DNA of 64,000 nt. Origin: Hsuehochloa calcarea. Taxonomy: Eukaryota > Streptophyta > Magnoliopsida > Poales > Poaceae. The notes under the pieces are model-generated. The model was not told the DNA's origin. It searched no databases and was given only the letters and a program-made list of their open reading frames with translations. Below, piece by piece: positions 1 through 11,880 of this stretch (within the stretch, counting starts at the first letter, position 1; the number at the start of each line of letters is the position of its first letter). The DNA lies in contig CM070601.1 in NCBI GenBank assembly GCA_036346395.1, positions 18,039,763-18,103,762 of the forward strand, written 5' to 3'. Both the position numbers and the translations under genes were made by a program.

Positions 1-560
1 TTAGCAATTAATTGCACGGGCACATCGAGCCAGTTGGTCTGTAAGAACTGCATCGCAATCTAAGGGCGTGCACGGCTCCCTTGCAGGTGGACACATGTAA
101 TACCTGGAGAGCAAGCTTAATTAGCATCAGAATTCAGAATGGCTAATCCGCTAATCGGAGTTGACTAAGCAACAAGTAGTGGAAACTGACTGCTAGAGTA
201 GACCGACACTGGGTCAAAGATGGCTACTGCTGCTGTAATTTATTTATTTATTATTATTATTTTACATTTACAGTGGAAATGACTGCTTACATAGTTAATT
301 ACATCAGGAGATCGTATATTCTTGCTCCGTATCATCGATCGAGGAAGGCGAGTTAAGCAACAGCATATGCTACTAAACTTCCCCCGAAATGTCGTAATTG
401 CGAGGATGTGGATAAGATTTGCTGTTTCATTAGAACCCAACGTAGAATGTACTAGTATTAAGTAGCAGTAGTAGGGCTGTAGGCGTAAGGGCTTCGGCGG
501 ATTGATCGAGTTGAAGTAATTTTTGTGGTGTGTATTGTTCCGTGCCCCCAAATGTAAGTC
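1..560. other. Intergenic DNA, nothing recognised
   Basis: AT-rich anonymous sequence with short TTATT runs near 238-262. I see no convincing coding exon, structural RNA or element terminus. The ORFs across it are short and change frame without splice signals. Confidence 0.5.
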
Positions 561-760
561 ATGCGGCCACATTCTACCTCGGCGGGACTGGATGTTCTTG
601 GGGACAAGCTAAATGACCAAGTGTTTGCTTGGTTGCTTCTCATGGATAGATTAAACACCAAGGACGTGCCGCGTGGTAGGCATTATGACATGGAGGATGG
701 TGATCAATATTGTATTCTACGCCGAAACAGTGAAGAGGAAACAATCGATCAATCATTTAT
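561..760 (+). pseudogene. LINE-type reverse transcriptase zinc-binding (zf-RVT) fragment
   Basis: The plus frame from 561 contains VFAWLLLMDRLNTKD followed about 20 residues later by a single cysteine (YCILR). This is the hallmark of the zf-RVT domain found at the C-terminus of plant L1/LINE ORF2 proteins and LINE-derived fragments, where FAWL...RLNTKD is followed by a C-x2-C pair. Here only one of the two cysteines is visible and the frame then runs into low-complexity sequence (Ile/Asp/Gln, then Tyr/Leu), so this is a relic. No upstream endonuclease or RT core was seen and no poly-A tail could be assigned. The call rests on motif recall and would need a profile search. Confidence 0.55.
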
Positions 761-800
761 TTATTTATTTTTACTGCAGCTTCAGCACCTGCTGTTGTAA

Positions 801-938
801 TAACACCGGCTTAAATTGGGACAACGTAGATAATGTCTAATTAAAGGTAGAAAGAACAAGATGGCTCTTTAACTCTTAAGTTCTACATGGAAATTTTTAT
901 CATTGCAGTATGAGAAATTTAGAAATAAAGAAACGAGA

Positions 939-970
<32 letters not shown>

Positions 971-1396
971 AGTTCTCTTGGACCGACTAGATCCAACCCT
1001 TCCTTTGGCCTCCTTGCCTCTCCCCACCCCCCGACTCGTGTGGGACCCTCCCCCGGCCGCCTCTTCGCCTCCCTCCTCCGGCTGCCTCCTCGCCTCCCTT
1101 CGTCGTCTCCACGGCTCGCCACCGAAGTACCAAACACTTCACGAATTGACTAGTCAACAGTCGTAAATAAAAGCAAGATTTCGAAGCCGTAGTGGCATGC
1201 AAGGGAAGGGAAATGTTACTTAGCAACTTTCGATTTTTTTCCCGGGTTGAAACAACGGACGCGGCGCGGGAGCGAGTAGGAGCAGCTGCCTGCACCGCAT
1301 TAGCCCAAAGAAACGCATCGTGGGCACGAAAATCCCCAAAAGAATGGACGGGAGGATCCGCGCGCCGCGAGACAACGGGCAATCTGATTCGGACAC
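801..1396. other. Intergenic DNA bordering the big LTR insertion
   Basis: Contains the CT microsatellite and a GC-rich patch (990-1130, 1250-1380). The last 16 bases (1381-1396) are the first part of a 36-bp tandem repeat that resumes at 13235 on the far side of the inserted element, so this stretch is the original upstream flank of the small gene at 13560. Confidence 0.6.
942..970. repeat. (CT)n microsatellite
   Basis: Uninterrupted CT dinucleotides over about 29 bases. It is probably length-polymorphic. Confidence 0.95.
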
Positions 1397-4300
1397 TGTC
1401 GGACCCCGGATTTCTGCATCCGGATCCTCTGTGAAATCACTGTGCTATTCCCTGGATCAGTAGATAGCACTCCACAGGTACATTGCTGAATCAAACCATA
1501 CATGGCGCAAAATTATTTCATTCATTAATTTGCACAGCAGAGTTTACATAGACCGCTTCGGGCCAATTTTTACAATAAGGGCCGGACAGGCCAAATAAAT
1601 ATATTACAAAAGATAGCAGAAGCAACAACGGAAGCAAAGGGGTGAGGGCACATCTTACCACAAGCAAGTGACTGGGGAACCCGTGTACGCCCGATATTAT
1701 CCGAAAACTTCGGACAATATAGAAGGTACACAAGCACCGACGGAGTCAGCTAGACTGGGGTGAGACTAGAACAACTAAGGACTAAACTACGCTTCAATGT
1801 TTCCCGGGTCTTCAGACTTCTGGATCCTTGATGCGCTTCTGACTCAGGGTTCTGCTTCGAGGGTTTGGGGAAAGAGCGAGGATGAGCACAACTACTGTGC
1901 TCGCGAGCCAATACACACAGATGTAATAATATATATGCAAGGTGTAACAAGGATGGCTCGGGTTCTTTTATTTGTGTAAAGCAATATTTGTAAATACAGA
2001 TGTTAGAAAGTCCTATCACTTAGCATTTTAACCAAATTGTATTTTTAAAGAGATTAATTGTGCAATAAATAATAAAAGCAGAGGCTACCTTCACCTTCAT
2101 GCTTATATTTTGTTGGTGGTTATACCCACCTATTACCAACACTGGGTAAGAATACCCAGGAAAAATCCAAATCAAGGGCTTGGTGAGCCCCACACATTTT
2201 TCATCCCAACCATAAAAGTTTTTGAAATAGAACTATATCTTGTAAGTTCCTACGCCCGCCCTTGACCGTGGGCACGGCTGTTCGAACAGTTTTTTTTTAT
2301 TCTCTGCAGAGATTGCATATCTTTACCCACAAGAGATAATCGTCTTGATATGTACACACGTTTCCTTGGACATGTGAATCAAGGGGAGATTATCACAAGA
2401 CCTTTACAAGGCATCCCTCGATATTTGCCACACCCGCTAAGGTTTCACCTGAGCGGGGTTTCGTTCCCGTGGGACCCGACAACCACTACGCCCAGACCCC
2501 CTCTTGCGCCATACGACTTACGCTTAGGTTTCGCAAGTCGCATACCCCAACCCGTAGCCTCGTGGGCTCACGGTGAAGGGGTGCCCCTCCAATGGTGCAG
2601 CTCGTACCGAAGGACACCAATTAGTTAGCCAGGTCGACACCATTATAGACTTGTGGCTGTACTGTTTTGCAATAGGAGGTCATCACAGGATTAAGTCCTT
2701 AAGATCATCTGGGCGGTTCTGACCACATGTCATTCACAAAAATATCCTAAGCTACATTAGCACCCAACCATATACCCTCCAGCTTGCCATCCGCCCAGAT
2801 GGGTATTAGCAAATTTTTAGAGTTTTGGAGAAGTATAAAACAAATTATCCAACTAGTTCAGTCATTCTCCCCAATGACTACCCAAAACAATTGATGATGA
2901 TTAAAGGATGATGATTTAGGGTAGAATTACCCCGGTACTTAAACAAGACTAGCATGGCGTTTAAGTACGACCTATAACTAGTAGGTTACCATATATTTAC
3001 TAGGGTGACAAGGGTATTGGGAGTTCAACTTTCAAGGAATTGGTATAATAATTATTTAGTCATCAAGTAGGCATTTAACTATTTTAGAGTGTTTAACATA
3101 CATTTGCATAGAAATTTAAAGCATGCAATTTGATACTTTAAAAGAATATAATTTGCATAAAATATCGGACCAATATGATCAAAGTGTTGACTCGCCTGGG
3201 CTATTTTACCGTGGCCTTGATCTTACTCAAAGCCTGATTAGACAGAGGTTGGAACTCTTGGTCAACGTCTTTGCTTGAATCTTGGATCTGCTTGAGTCGT
3301 CGATTCTTCTGGACTTCGATTTCTAATTACGCAATAACGATTGAAAAACCAAATAAATTCAAAGAATCCAAGAGACCAAATAAAGCACAAGAGCCTCGGA
3401 AAGATTGCGGAGGACGGGCTTGAGAGAAGGGTTTGGGCGACACTGGAATGTTTGACAGAGTCAAACGTCCAGTTGGGCAAAGGAGGAATGACAGTGAATT
3501 TCTGCCATTAGGAAACAAAAGGGTAAGGTCGATGGAGTTTTTGCCAGAATGCCCTACTGCGGCTTCGGAAGGCTACAAGACTATACCGCTACAGGCGACA
3601 AAGCAACTAAACTACTGGTTCTACACCAATCTAGAATACTCGATCGACACAAAATCCAATGGCAATTCAATCCCAATCTCAGCTGCCAGATAATACTCAT
3701 CCATTCAAAAGCTAGCTACTCAACTTACTACTACAACCTATTGCTAAATCAAGACACAGCTTCTACTACCAACTATACAATTGCCAGAACACCAATCATT
3801 GCCAATCCAAACCGATTTATAATCAAATCAATACTTCCAGCTTTCACCAAATATCATTATTTCCAACAATCACTGACCTACGGACGAATCACTAACTAAC
3901 AACTAACAATTGATTAACAAATCCAATAGACAACACTGCTACTGAAGATTAAAGCTATCCCTAATAATCATGATCACAAGCAATAATTCAACTTACTGCC
4001 AAAACACTTATGCTGATGATCAGTAATCACAGACACTTAATCAACAATCAAATTGCTACTAGCAAAACACCCCTACTATCCTATTGCAACATTTCTTGAT
4101 CGTTGGATCGATTGCAACCTCATTGCTACCGCTACGATATGGGGAAGCCACTACGAATCAAACGCTGACAATCGAAACAGATAAATAACAAATTCTACGA
4201 CACAACAACTCGATTGACAGATTACTAACAGGGCATTTATTAGCAATATCAAAACAGAAGCTCTTCATTGCCAGATGCACAAATCTCAATTTCGAGGTTA

Positions 4301-5070
4301 CCAATACTGATACTGATGAACAATAATTATCAACAACACTCAATATTGGGGAGCAAAGCACGACTATCACCAATCAAGCTACCCACTAAACTGGAGAGCA
4401 CAAATTCGTCACAATTCCCTACTTACTGTCATCAACAAGTATACTCATGGTCATTTAACCAAAATATTAGCCATCAAAAACAATCACATGTAATAAATTA
4501 ATTCACTGCCAAACTATTTGCCTTACTGGAGGAGCGATTAAATTACAGCCAACATTCACAACCCAACACTGTCACCACATGATACTAATGAGCAATATCA
4601 ACAACAGTTCACTATCAATATTGATCTAGGAGCAACAATTACAACAATCACAATCCGGCTCACTCAATATATGGAAGATCAAGATTTGGTGGCAACCCTC
4701 GGCAACTAAGGGCAACCAAAACTGATACGGATCCACCTAGTTGATTAGATGAATCCTGATTGTTGGCCCAATCTTTCACGGTACACTCGAAGATTAGTAG
4801 CAATCTCACAAACCAATTCGGTGAATTGAATTGTAAGAAAATCAATATACTCACAAACCAATCTAATAGATTGAATTGCAAGTAGAAGTGTTAGGTGAAT
4901 AGTACTCCAAAACAAGAGATAGATATCTTGATCTTGCTCTCAATCTTTCTCCCTCAATCTCTCCAACTCATATCACGACTCAAGAATACACGATATGCGC
5001 CAAAACGGCTTTTCTGATTTTTATTATCTAAATCATAACTTGTCCTCCCATATGGTGCGGCCATGGGGGG

Positions 5071-5079
5071 TTTATATAG
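5071..5079 (-). promoter_or_regulatory. LTR TATA box, copy A (minus strand)
   Basis: Read on the minus strand this is CTATATAAA, preceded by CTTACGTGGGAGG and followed by a leader-like AT-rich sequence. The identical word occurs in copy B at 11127-11135. Position and conservation fit an LTR core promoter driving minus-strand transcription. Confidence 0.5.
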
Positions 5080-5131
5080 CCTCCCACGTAAGCACAAAAT
5101 CGGATGAACAGTACCGAGCTGCTACAGTAAA

Positions 5132-6874
5132 TGTGGATTTCATGGGGATATGTTCCAGATCTTAGGATGATGTGACAATTGGCAATGGTGTTTACGGTTT
5201 GTCGTTTCATGTGTTTTTGACAAAGTTACAGGTTCTCTGGTCAGGGGCGGTTCGACCGGTCCTTGCACGGCGGTCCGACCGGTCCCAAATCGGTCGGACC
5301 GGCCATGTAGGGCGGTCGGACCGGTGGTGACCAAAGTGGTCAAATGAGTGAGCCAAAAATAGGTGTTGTAGGCAAGTGAGGGATCCCAATGCACTTGGTC
5401 TCATGATTTTGGAGTCTCCAAGAAGAAGTTCTATTGGTTTAAAGTTTCCGAAGGTTTGAATTTGAGGGCTTGAATTTCGGCTAAGTCCCATAAGGCGGTC
5501 CGATCGGCTCACGAGGAGCGGTCCGACCGCCATGGGCGGATCCGACCGCTCACCCGAGCGGTCGACCGTTTCTACTTGAACGATGTACCAACCGTGGCGA
5601 TGTTGTTTTGTTAGGTCAAAGTCATTGGTTTCATGGCATATGATTTGCATGATGCATGTTTTGACTAACATGGGTCAAGTTGTGAAGAACTTGTTCCCGA
5701 ATACGTGTTTGCTTGTCTGTGGTTGTGCAGGTTGCTTGGTGGTCAACGACGGTCAACGACGAGAAGGATCGGGACTAGACTCGGAGAGTTGAGGTCCAGA
5801 ACGATTGACGATGCCGGGTGAGGTCAACGACTCAAGCGTGACACAAGATGGACAAGGGTGACCTATTGGCGAATTCATGATGCATGGTGAAGCGGTTTAG
5901 GTCAAAAGGTTAAAGACGGCGCTTCGCGAAGCGTGCGTGTGTGACCCGTTTGTTAGTGGGCCTTAACGGGAGCCCAAGAGAGTCAAACCCTAAGAGTTTT
6001 AGGCCTCCACTATAAATAGGAGGAGATGGTGGCTGCACCCCTGTCTCTCTCGCCTTTTTTATGTTTCAAAACCCTAATTGTCTTTAGGAGAGTTGAGGTG
6101 GAGGCTAGGGCTCTTGATGGTTTGTGGTGAATTTCGTGATCTTTGATTGTCTACTGATCCATGATGGTGTGGATGTAATCCAGCATCAACCACGAAATCA
6201 ATCTATGCAAGGTTTGCTTGAGATAAGTCTCTTTTCGTTCTTGCTTTCAATTTCGTATTTTTAGGGCTTTCTTTGATCCGCGAGTTTGTGATTGATTCTT
6301 TCACGTGAATTAGCTTGCTGTGATATGTGTGAATCTATCTAACATCATCTTGATCATCAATCACTCACGAACAAGCATTAGGATCAAGTTTTCGTTCTTA
6401 TCCGGTTTTAGACCTTCTGTTAATCAATTGGCAATTGCTCAAGATCGTTCCAAGAATTATCATAATATTCGATTGGAATAGGTCCTCAATAGCATATAGA
6501 AGGTGTGTGCAAAGTTTCATAAAGATTAGAGTTGAGAATCAAAAGTTTCACCTAATTGCAACTTCGTCATCGGGCTGATTTTACTGTTGCAGATCGGTTC
6601 TGGAGTCGGCCGGTCAGACCGCCCGGCAATCGGTCCGACCGATTGGGTCCAGCGGTCAGACCGCCCGTGCTGTGAGTCTTTGCAATCTTAGTTGATTTTT
6701 GTAGCATTGCTTAGGGGTTTAATTGGATTCAATACTAGTCTTCCGCTGTACTGGTATATTGATCTTCATAGCTTTCTAATAGCTACTGGAGTGAAATTGT
6801 ATTGAGTTCATAATTTGTGAAAAAGTAAGCGTGCTCCTATTCACCCCTCCTCTAGTCGCTTTTACGGTCCAACA
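5132..6874 (+). mobile_element. Solo LTR (1.74 kb), TSD GTAAA
   Basis: Begins TGTGGATTTCATGGGG and ends GGTCCAACA. GTAAA precedes it (5127-5131) and follows it (6875-6879). Copy B of the surrounding repeat has the uninterrupted site near 11185, which confirms the insertion independently. There is no primer-binding site, gag or pol, so it is a solo LTR. It contains three clusters of the palindromic word CGGTCCGACCG and variants (about 5248-5340, 5495-5570, 6605-6670) and a plus-strand TATAAATAG near 6011. A second member with the same ends lies at 54111-55998. Confidence 0.88.
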
Positions 6875-7635
6875 GTAAACCGTATCAGATACTATTCACG
6901 TGAACAGTAATCCGAGTTGGTTCTTTGCTCACGTGAACAAGATCCGAGTCGATTCATCGCCCACGCGGAACGATATCCCAACCAAAAAAATACTTTTTAC
7001 AAAAAAATTAGAATTTAAACTATTCTAGTTTTGAAATAAAATATTAATCACCAATTAGCTGTCTGAATTGGATCCAAACTGAACCAACCCACATGCCATG
7101 TTCCTGGCGTCCTCTCCATGCATGGCCAAACCTCCCTCTTGGTTTCCCTTGTGTTGTGGGCTTTCTTAGCTTCTTGCACGAACTTGTTCCATGCACTTGA
7201 TGCTTCTTCTGACGCCAATGCAACCCTTGCTGCCATACCACCACATATCTTTCTTGACTGCACGCACGCGCTAGGGTTTTATCCCGAGAGAACGTTCCCT
7301 CTCGTTGGCCAACATCCCCATCCACCCTATCGGCCTTCACAACATTTTGTTTTACCTTTTGCAATGCTTTGGTTGTAGATATGGCCGTATCAAAAACAGA
7401 GGAGGCTGCGGTTGAGAAACTATGGCTACTGAGCTGAGGGAGAGGGGGGTGTGTGGGCCGGTCTAACCGGGGGTGGCAGCCGGTCCAACCAGGGCAGCAG
7501 GGGGCTCGAGTGATGGTTGCCGACGGCGAGCGGCGGGCGGGGAGGTACTGGGAGCAACCAAAATGGAGTGCTTGCCAGGTGAGGAGGCTGAGGGAGGTGG
7601 CGGCAATCGAGCCAGACCGAGCCAAGAGTGATGGT

Positions 7636-10600
7636 GGTCAAACCATACATGGCGCAAAATTATTTCATTCATTAATTTGCCAGAGTTTATATAGACCGCT
7701 GGCCAATTTTACAATAAGGGATGACAGCCAAATAAATATATTACAAAAGATAGCGTAAAACAACGGAAGCAAAGGGGTGAGGGCGATCTTACCACAGCAA
7801 GTGATCGGGGAACCCAGACGTCCGATATTATCCAAAACTTTGACAATATAGAAGGTACACAAGCACCGACGAGTCACTAGATCGAGGTGAGACTAGAACA
7901 ACTAAGGACTAAACTACGCTCAATGTTTCCTGTCTTCGACTCGGATCCTTGATGCGCATCTACTCAGGGTTCTGCTTCGAGGGTTTGGGAAAGAGCGAGG
8001 ATGAGCACAACTATCGTGCTCATGAGCCAACACACACAGTGCAATAATATATATGCAAGGTGTAACAAGGATGGCTCGGTTCTTTTATTTGTGTAAAGCA
8101 ATATTTGTAAATACGATGTTAGAAAGTCCTATCACTTAGCATTTTAACCAAATTGTATTTTTAAAGAGATTAATTGTGCAATAAATAATAAAAGCAGAGG
8201 CTACCTTCACCTTCATGCTTATATTTTGTTGGTGGTTATACCCACCTATTACCAACGCTGGGTAAGAATACCCAGGAAAAATCCAAATCAAGGGCTTGGT
8301 GAGCCCCGCACATTTTCATCCCAACCATAAAAGTTTTGAAATAGAACTATATCTTGTAAGTTCCACGCCGCCTTGACCGTGAGGCACTGCTTCAATAGCT
8401 TTTTTTTAATTCTCTGCAGAGATTGCATATCTTTACCCACAAGAGATAATCGTCTTGATATGTACACACGTTTCCTTGGACATGTGAATCAAGAGGAGAT
8501 TATCACAAGGCCTTTACAAGGCATCCCTCGATATTTACCACACCCGCTAAGGTTTCACCTGAGCGGGGTTTCGTTCCCGTGGGACCCGACAACCACTACG
8601 TCCGACCTCTTGCGCCATACGACTTACGCCTAGGTTCCGAAGTCGATACCCCAACCCGTAGCCTCGTGGGCTCATGGTGAAGGGTGCCCTCCAATGGTGC
8701 AAATGATCAAGGACACCAATTAGTTAGCCAGTCGACACCATTATAGACTTGTGGCTGTACTGTTTTGCAATAGGAGGTCATCACAGGATTAAGTCCTTAA
8801 GATCATCCATGCTTCACCACATGTCATTCACAAAAATATCCTAAGCTACATTAGCACCCAACCATATACCCTCCAGCTTGCCATCCGCCCAGATGGGTAT
8901 TAGCAAATTTTTAGAATTTTGGAGAAGTATAAAACAAATTATCCAACTAGTTCAGTCATTCTCCCCAATGACTACCCAAAACAATTGATGATGATTAAAG
9001 GATGATGATTTAGAGTAGAATTACCCCGGTACTTAAACAAGACTAGCATGGCGTTTAAGTACGACCTATAACTAGTAGGTTACCATATATTTACTAGGGT
9101 GACAAGGGTATTGGGAGTTCAACTTTCAAGGAATTGGTATAATAATTATTTAGTCATCAAGTAGGCATTTAACTATTTTAGAGTGTTTAACATACATTTG
9201 CATAGAAATTTAAAGCATGCAATTTGATACTTTAAAAGAATATAATTTGCATAAAATATCGGACCAATATGATCAAAGTGTTGATTCGCCTGGGCTATTT
9301 TACCGTGGCCTTGATCTTACTCAAAGCCTGATTAGACAGAGGTTGGAACTCTTGGTCAACGTCTTTGCTTGAATCTTGGATCTGCTTGAGCCGTCGATTC
9401 TTCTGGACTTCGATTTCTAATTACGCAATAACGATTGAAAAACCAAATAAATCCAAAGAATCCAAGAGACCAAATAAAGCACAAGAGCCTCGGAAAGATT
9501 GCGGAGGACGGGCTTGAGAGAAGGGTTTGGGCGACACTGGAATGTTTGACAGAGTCAAACGTCCAGTTGGGCGAAAGGAGGAATGACAGTGAATTTCTGC
9601 CATTAGGAAACAAAAGGGTAAGGTCGAAGGAGTTTTTGCCAGAATGCCCATCGCGGCTTCGAAGGCTACAAGACTATACCGCCAAAGCATAAAGCAACTA
9701 AACTCATCGGTTCTACACCAATCTAGAATACTCGATCGACACAAAATTCAATGGCAATTCAATCCCAATCTCAGCCGGATAATACTCATCCATTCAAAAG
9801 CTAGCTACTCAACTTACTACTACAAACTTATTGCTAAATCAAGACAACTTCTACTACCAACTATACAATTGCGTAACACCAATCATTGCCAATCCAAACC
9901 GATTTATAATCAAATCAATACTTCCAAATTTTCACCAAATATCATTATTTCCAACAATCACGACCTACTGGACGAATCACTAACTAACAACTAACAATTG
10001 ATTAACAAATCCAATAGACAACACGCCATCAAGATTAAAGCTATCCCAATAATCATGATCACAAGCAATAATTCAACTTATCGCTAAAACACTTATGCGA
10101 TGATCAAGAATCAGCAACTTAATCAACAATCAAATTGCTACTAGCAAAACACCCTACTATCCTATTGCAACATTTCTTGATCGTTGGATCGATTGCAACC
10201 TCATTGCTACCGCTACGATATGGGAAGCCACTACGAATCAAAGTACAATCAAACAGATAAATAACAAATTCTACGACACAACAACTCGATTGATGATTAC
10301 TAACAGGCATTTATTAGCAATATCAAAAGGCTCTTCATTGCCGATGCACAAATCTCAATTTCGAGGTTACCAATATCGACATCGATGAACAATAATTATC
10401 AACAACACTCAATATTGGGGAGCAAAGCACGACTATCACCAATCAAGCTACCCACTAAATCGAGAGCACAAATTGCCACAATTCCCTACTTCATCACATC
10501 AACAAGTATACTTATGGTCATTTAACCAAAATATTAGCCATAAAAACAATCACATGTAATAAATTAATTCATCACAAACTATTTGCCTTCATCGGAGGAG

Positions 10601-11880
10601 CGATTAAATTACGACCAACATTCACAACCCAACACCGTCACCACATGATACTAATGAGCAATATCAACAATGCTCACTATCAATATTGATCTAGGAGCAA
10701 CAATTCCAACAATCACAATCCGCTCACTCAATATATGGAAGATCAAGATTTGGTGGCAACCTCGCAACTAAGGGCAACTAAATCGATACGGATCCACCTA
10801 GTTGATTAGATGAATCCCGATTGTTGGCCCAATCTTTCACGGACACTCAAGATTAGTAGCAATCTCACAAACCAATTCGTGAATTGAATTGTAAGAAAAT
10901 CAATATACTCACAAACCAATCTAATAGATTGAATTGCAAGTAGAAGCGTTAGGTGAATAGTACTCCAAAACAAGAGATAGATATCTTGATCTTGCTCTCA
11001 ATCTTTCTCCTCAATCTCTCCAACTCATATCACGACTCAAGAATACACGATATGCGCCAAAACGGCTTTTCTCGATTTTTATTATCTAAATCATAACTTG
11101 TCCTCCCATATGGTGCGCCATGGGGGTTTATATAGCCTCCCACGTAAGCACAAAATCGGATGAACAAGATCGAGTTGTTACAAGAATCGCACTCGATACT
11201 ATTCACATGAAAAGATCCGAGCTCTGCATCGCTCACGGAAAAGAATCCAACCAAAAAAATACTTTTTACAAAAAATTAGAATTTAAACTATTCTAGTTTT
11301 GGAATAAAATATTAATCACCAATTGGTCGTTCAATTGGATCCAAATCAACCAACCCACATGCCATGTTCCCGGCGCCCTTCCATGCATGGCCAAATCTCC
11401 TCTTAGTTTCCCTTGTGTTGTGGGCTTTCTTAGCTTCTTGCACGAACTTGTTCCATGCACTTGATGCTTCTTCCGACGCTAATGCAACCCTTGCGCCATA
11501 CCACCACATATCTTTCTTGATCGCACGCACGCGCTTAGGTTTTATCCCGAGAGAACGCTCCTCTCTGCAACATCCCCATCCACCCTATCGGCCTTCACAA
11601 CATTTTATTTTACCTTTTGCAATGCTTTGGTTGTAGATATGGCCGTATCAAAAACAGAGGAGGCTGCGGTTGAGAAACTATGGCTACTGAGCTGAGGGAG
11701 AGGGGGTGTGGGCCTGCTCTAACTGGGTGGCACTGTCCAACCAGGCAGTAGGGGCTCTGGTGATGGTTGCCGACGGAGCATGCAAGGGGAGGTACTGGAG
11801 CAACCAAAATGGAGTGCTTGCAGTGAGGAGGCTGAGGAGGTGGCGACAAACGAGCCTGACCGAGCCAAGAGTGATGGTGG
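7636..11880 (-). repeat. Copy B of the long LTR-like repeat
   Basis: Direct repeat of copy A without the solo-LTR insertion. It carries many short deletions and substitutions relative to copy A, with an odd recurrent pattern in which CTG in A is read as TCG in B (for example 4301-4320 against 10371-10390). It continues without a break into the GC-rich 11880-13229 portion, taken here as the U3 start of the same LTR. Confidence 0.85.
11127..11135 (-). promoter_or_regulatory. LTR TATA box, copy B (minus strand)
   Basis: Minus-strand CTATATAAA in the same context as at 5071-5079. It lies about 2.1 kb inside the TG terminus at 13229, which would make the U3 unusually long. Confidence 0.5.

Larger units (their letters stand above)
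1490..7635 (-). repeat. Copy A of the long LTR-like repeat
   Basis: Shares near-continuous similarity with 7636-11880, beginning at CAAACCATACATGGCG (1493 and 7639) and ending at AGAGTGATGGTGG (about 7634). Copy A is interrupted at 5132-6874 by a solo LTR and otherwise aligns end to end with copy B. Relative to copy B it is longer at many short positions, most often where it has CTG, CAG or CG. The right end of copy A abuts copy B directly with no spacer. Confidence 0.85.

Noticed and set aside
5132..6874. A gene driven by TATAAATAG near 6011
   Set aside because: The sequence is a solo LTR bounded by a target duplication, and no open frame of note follows.
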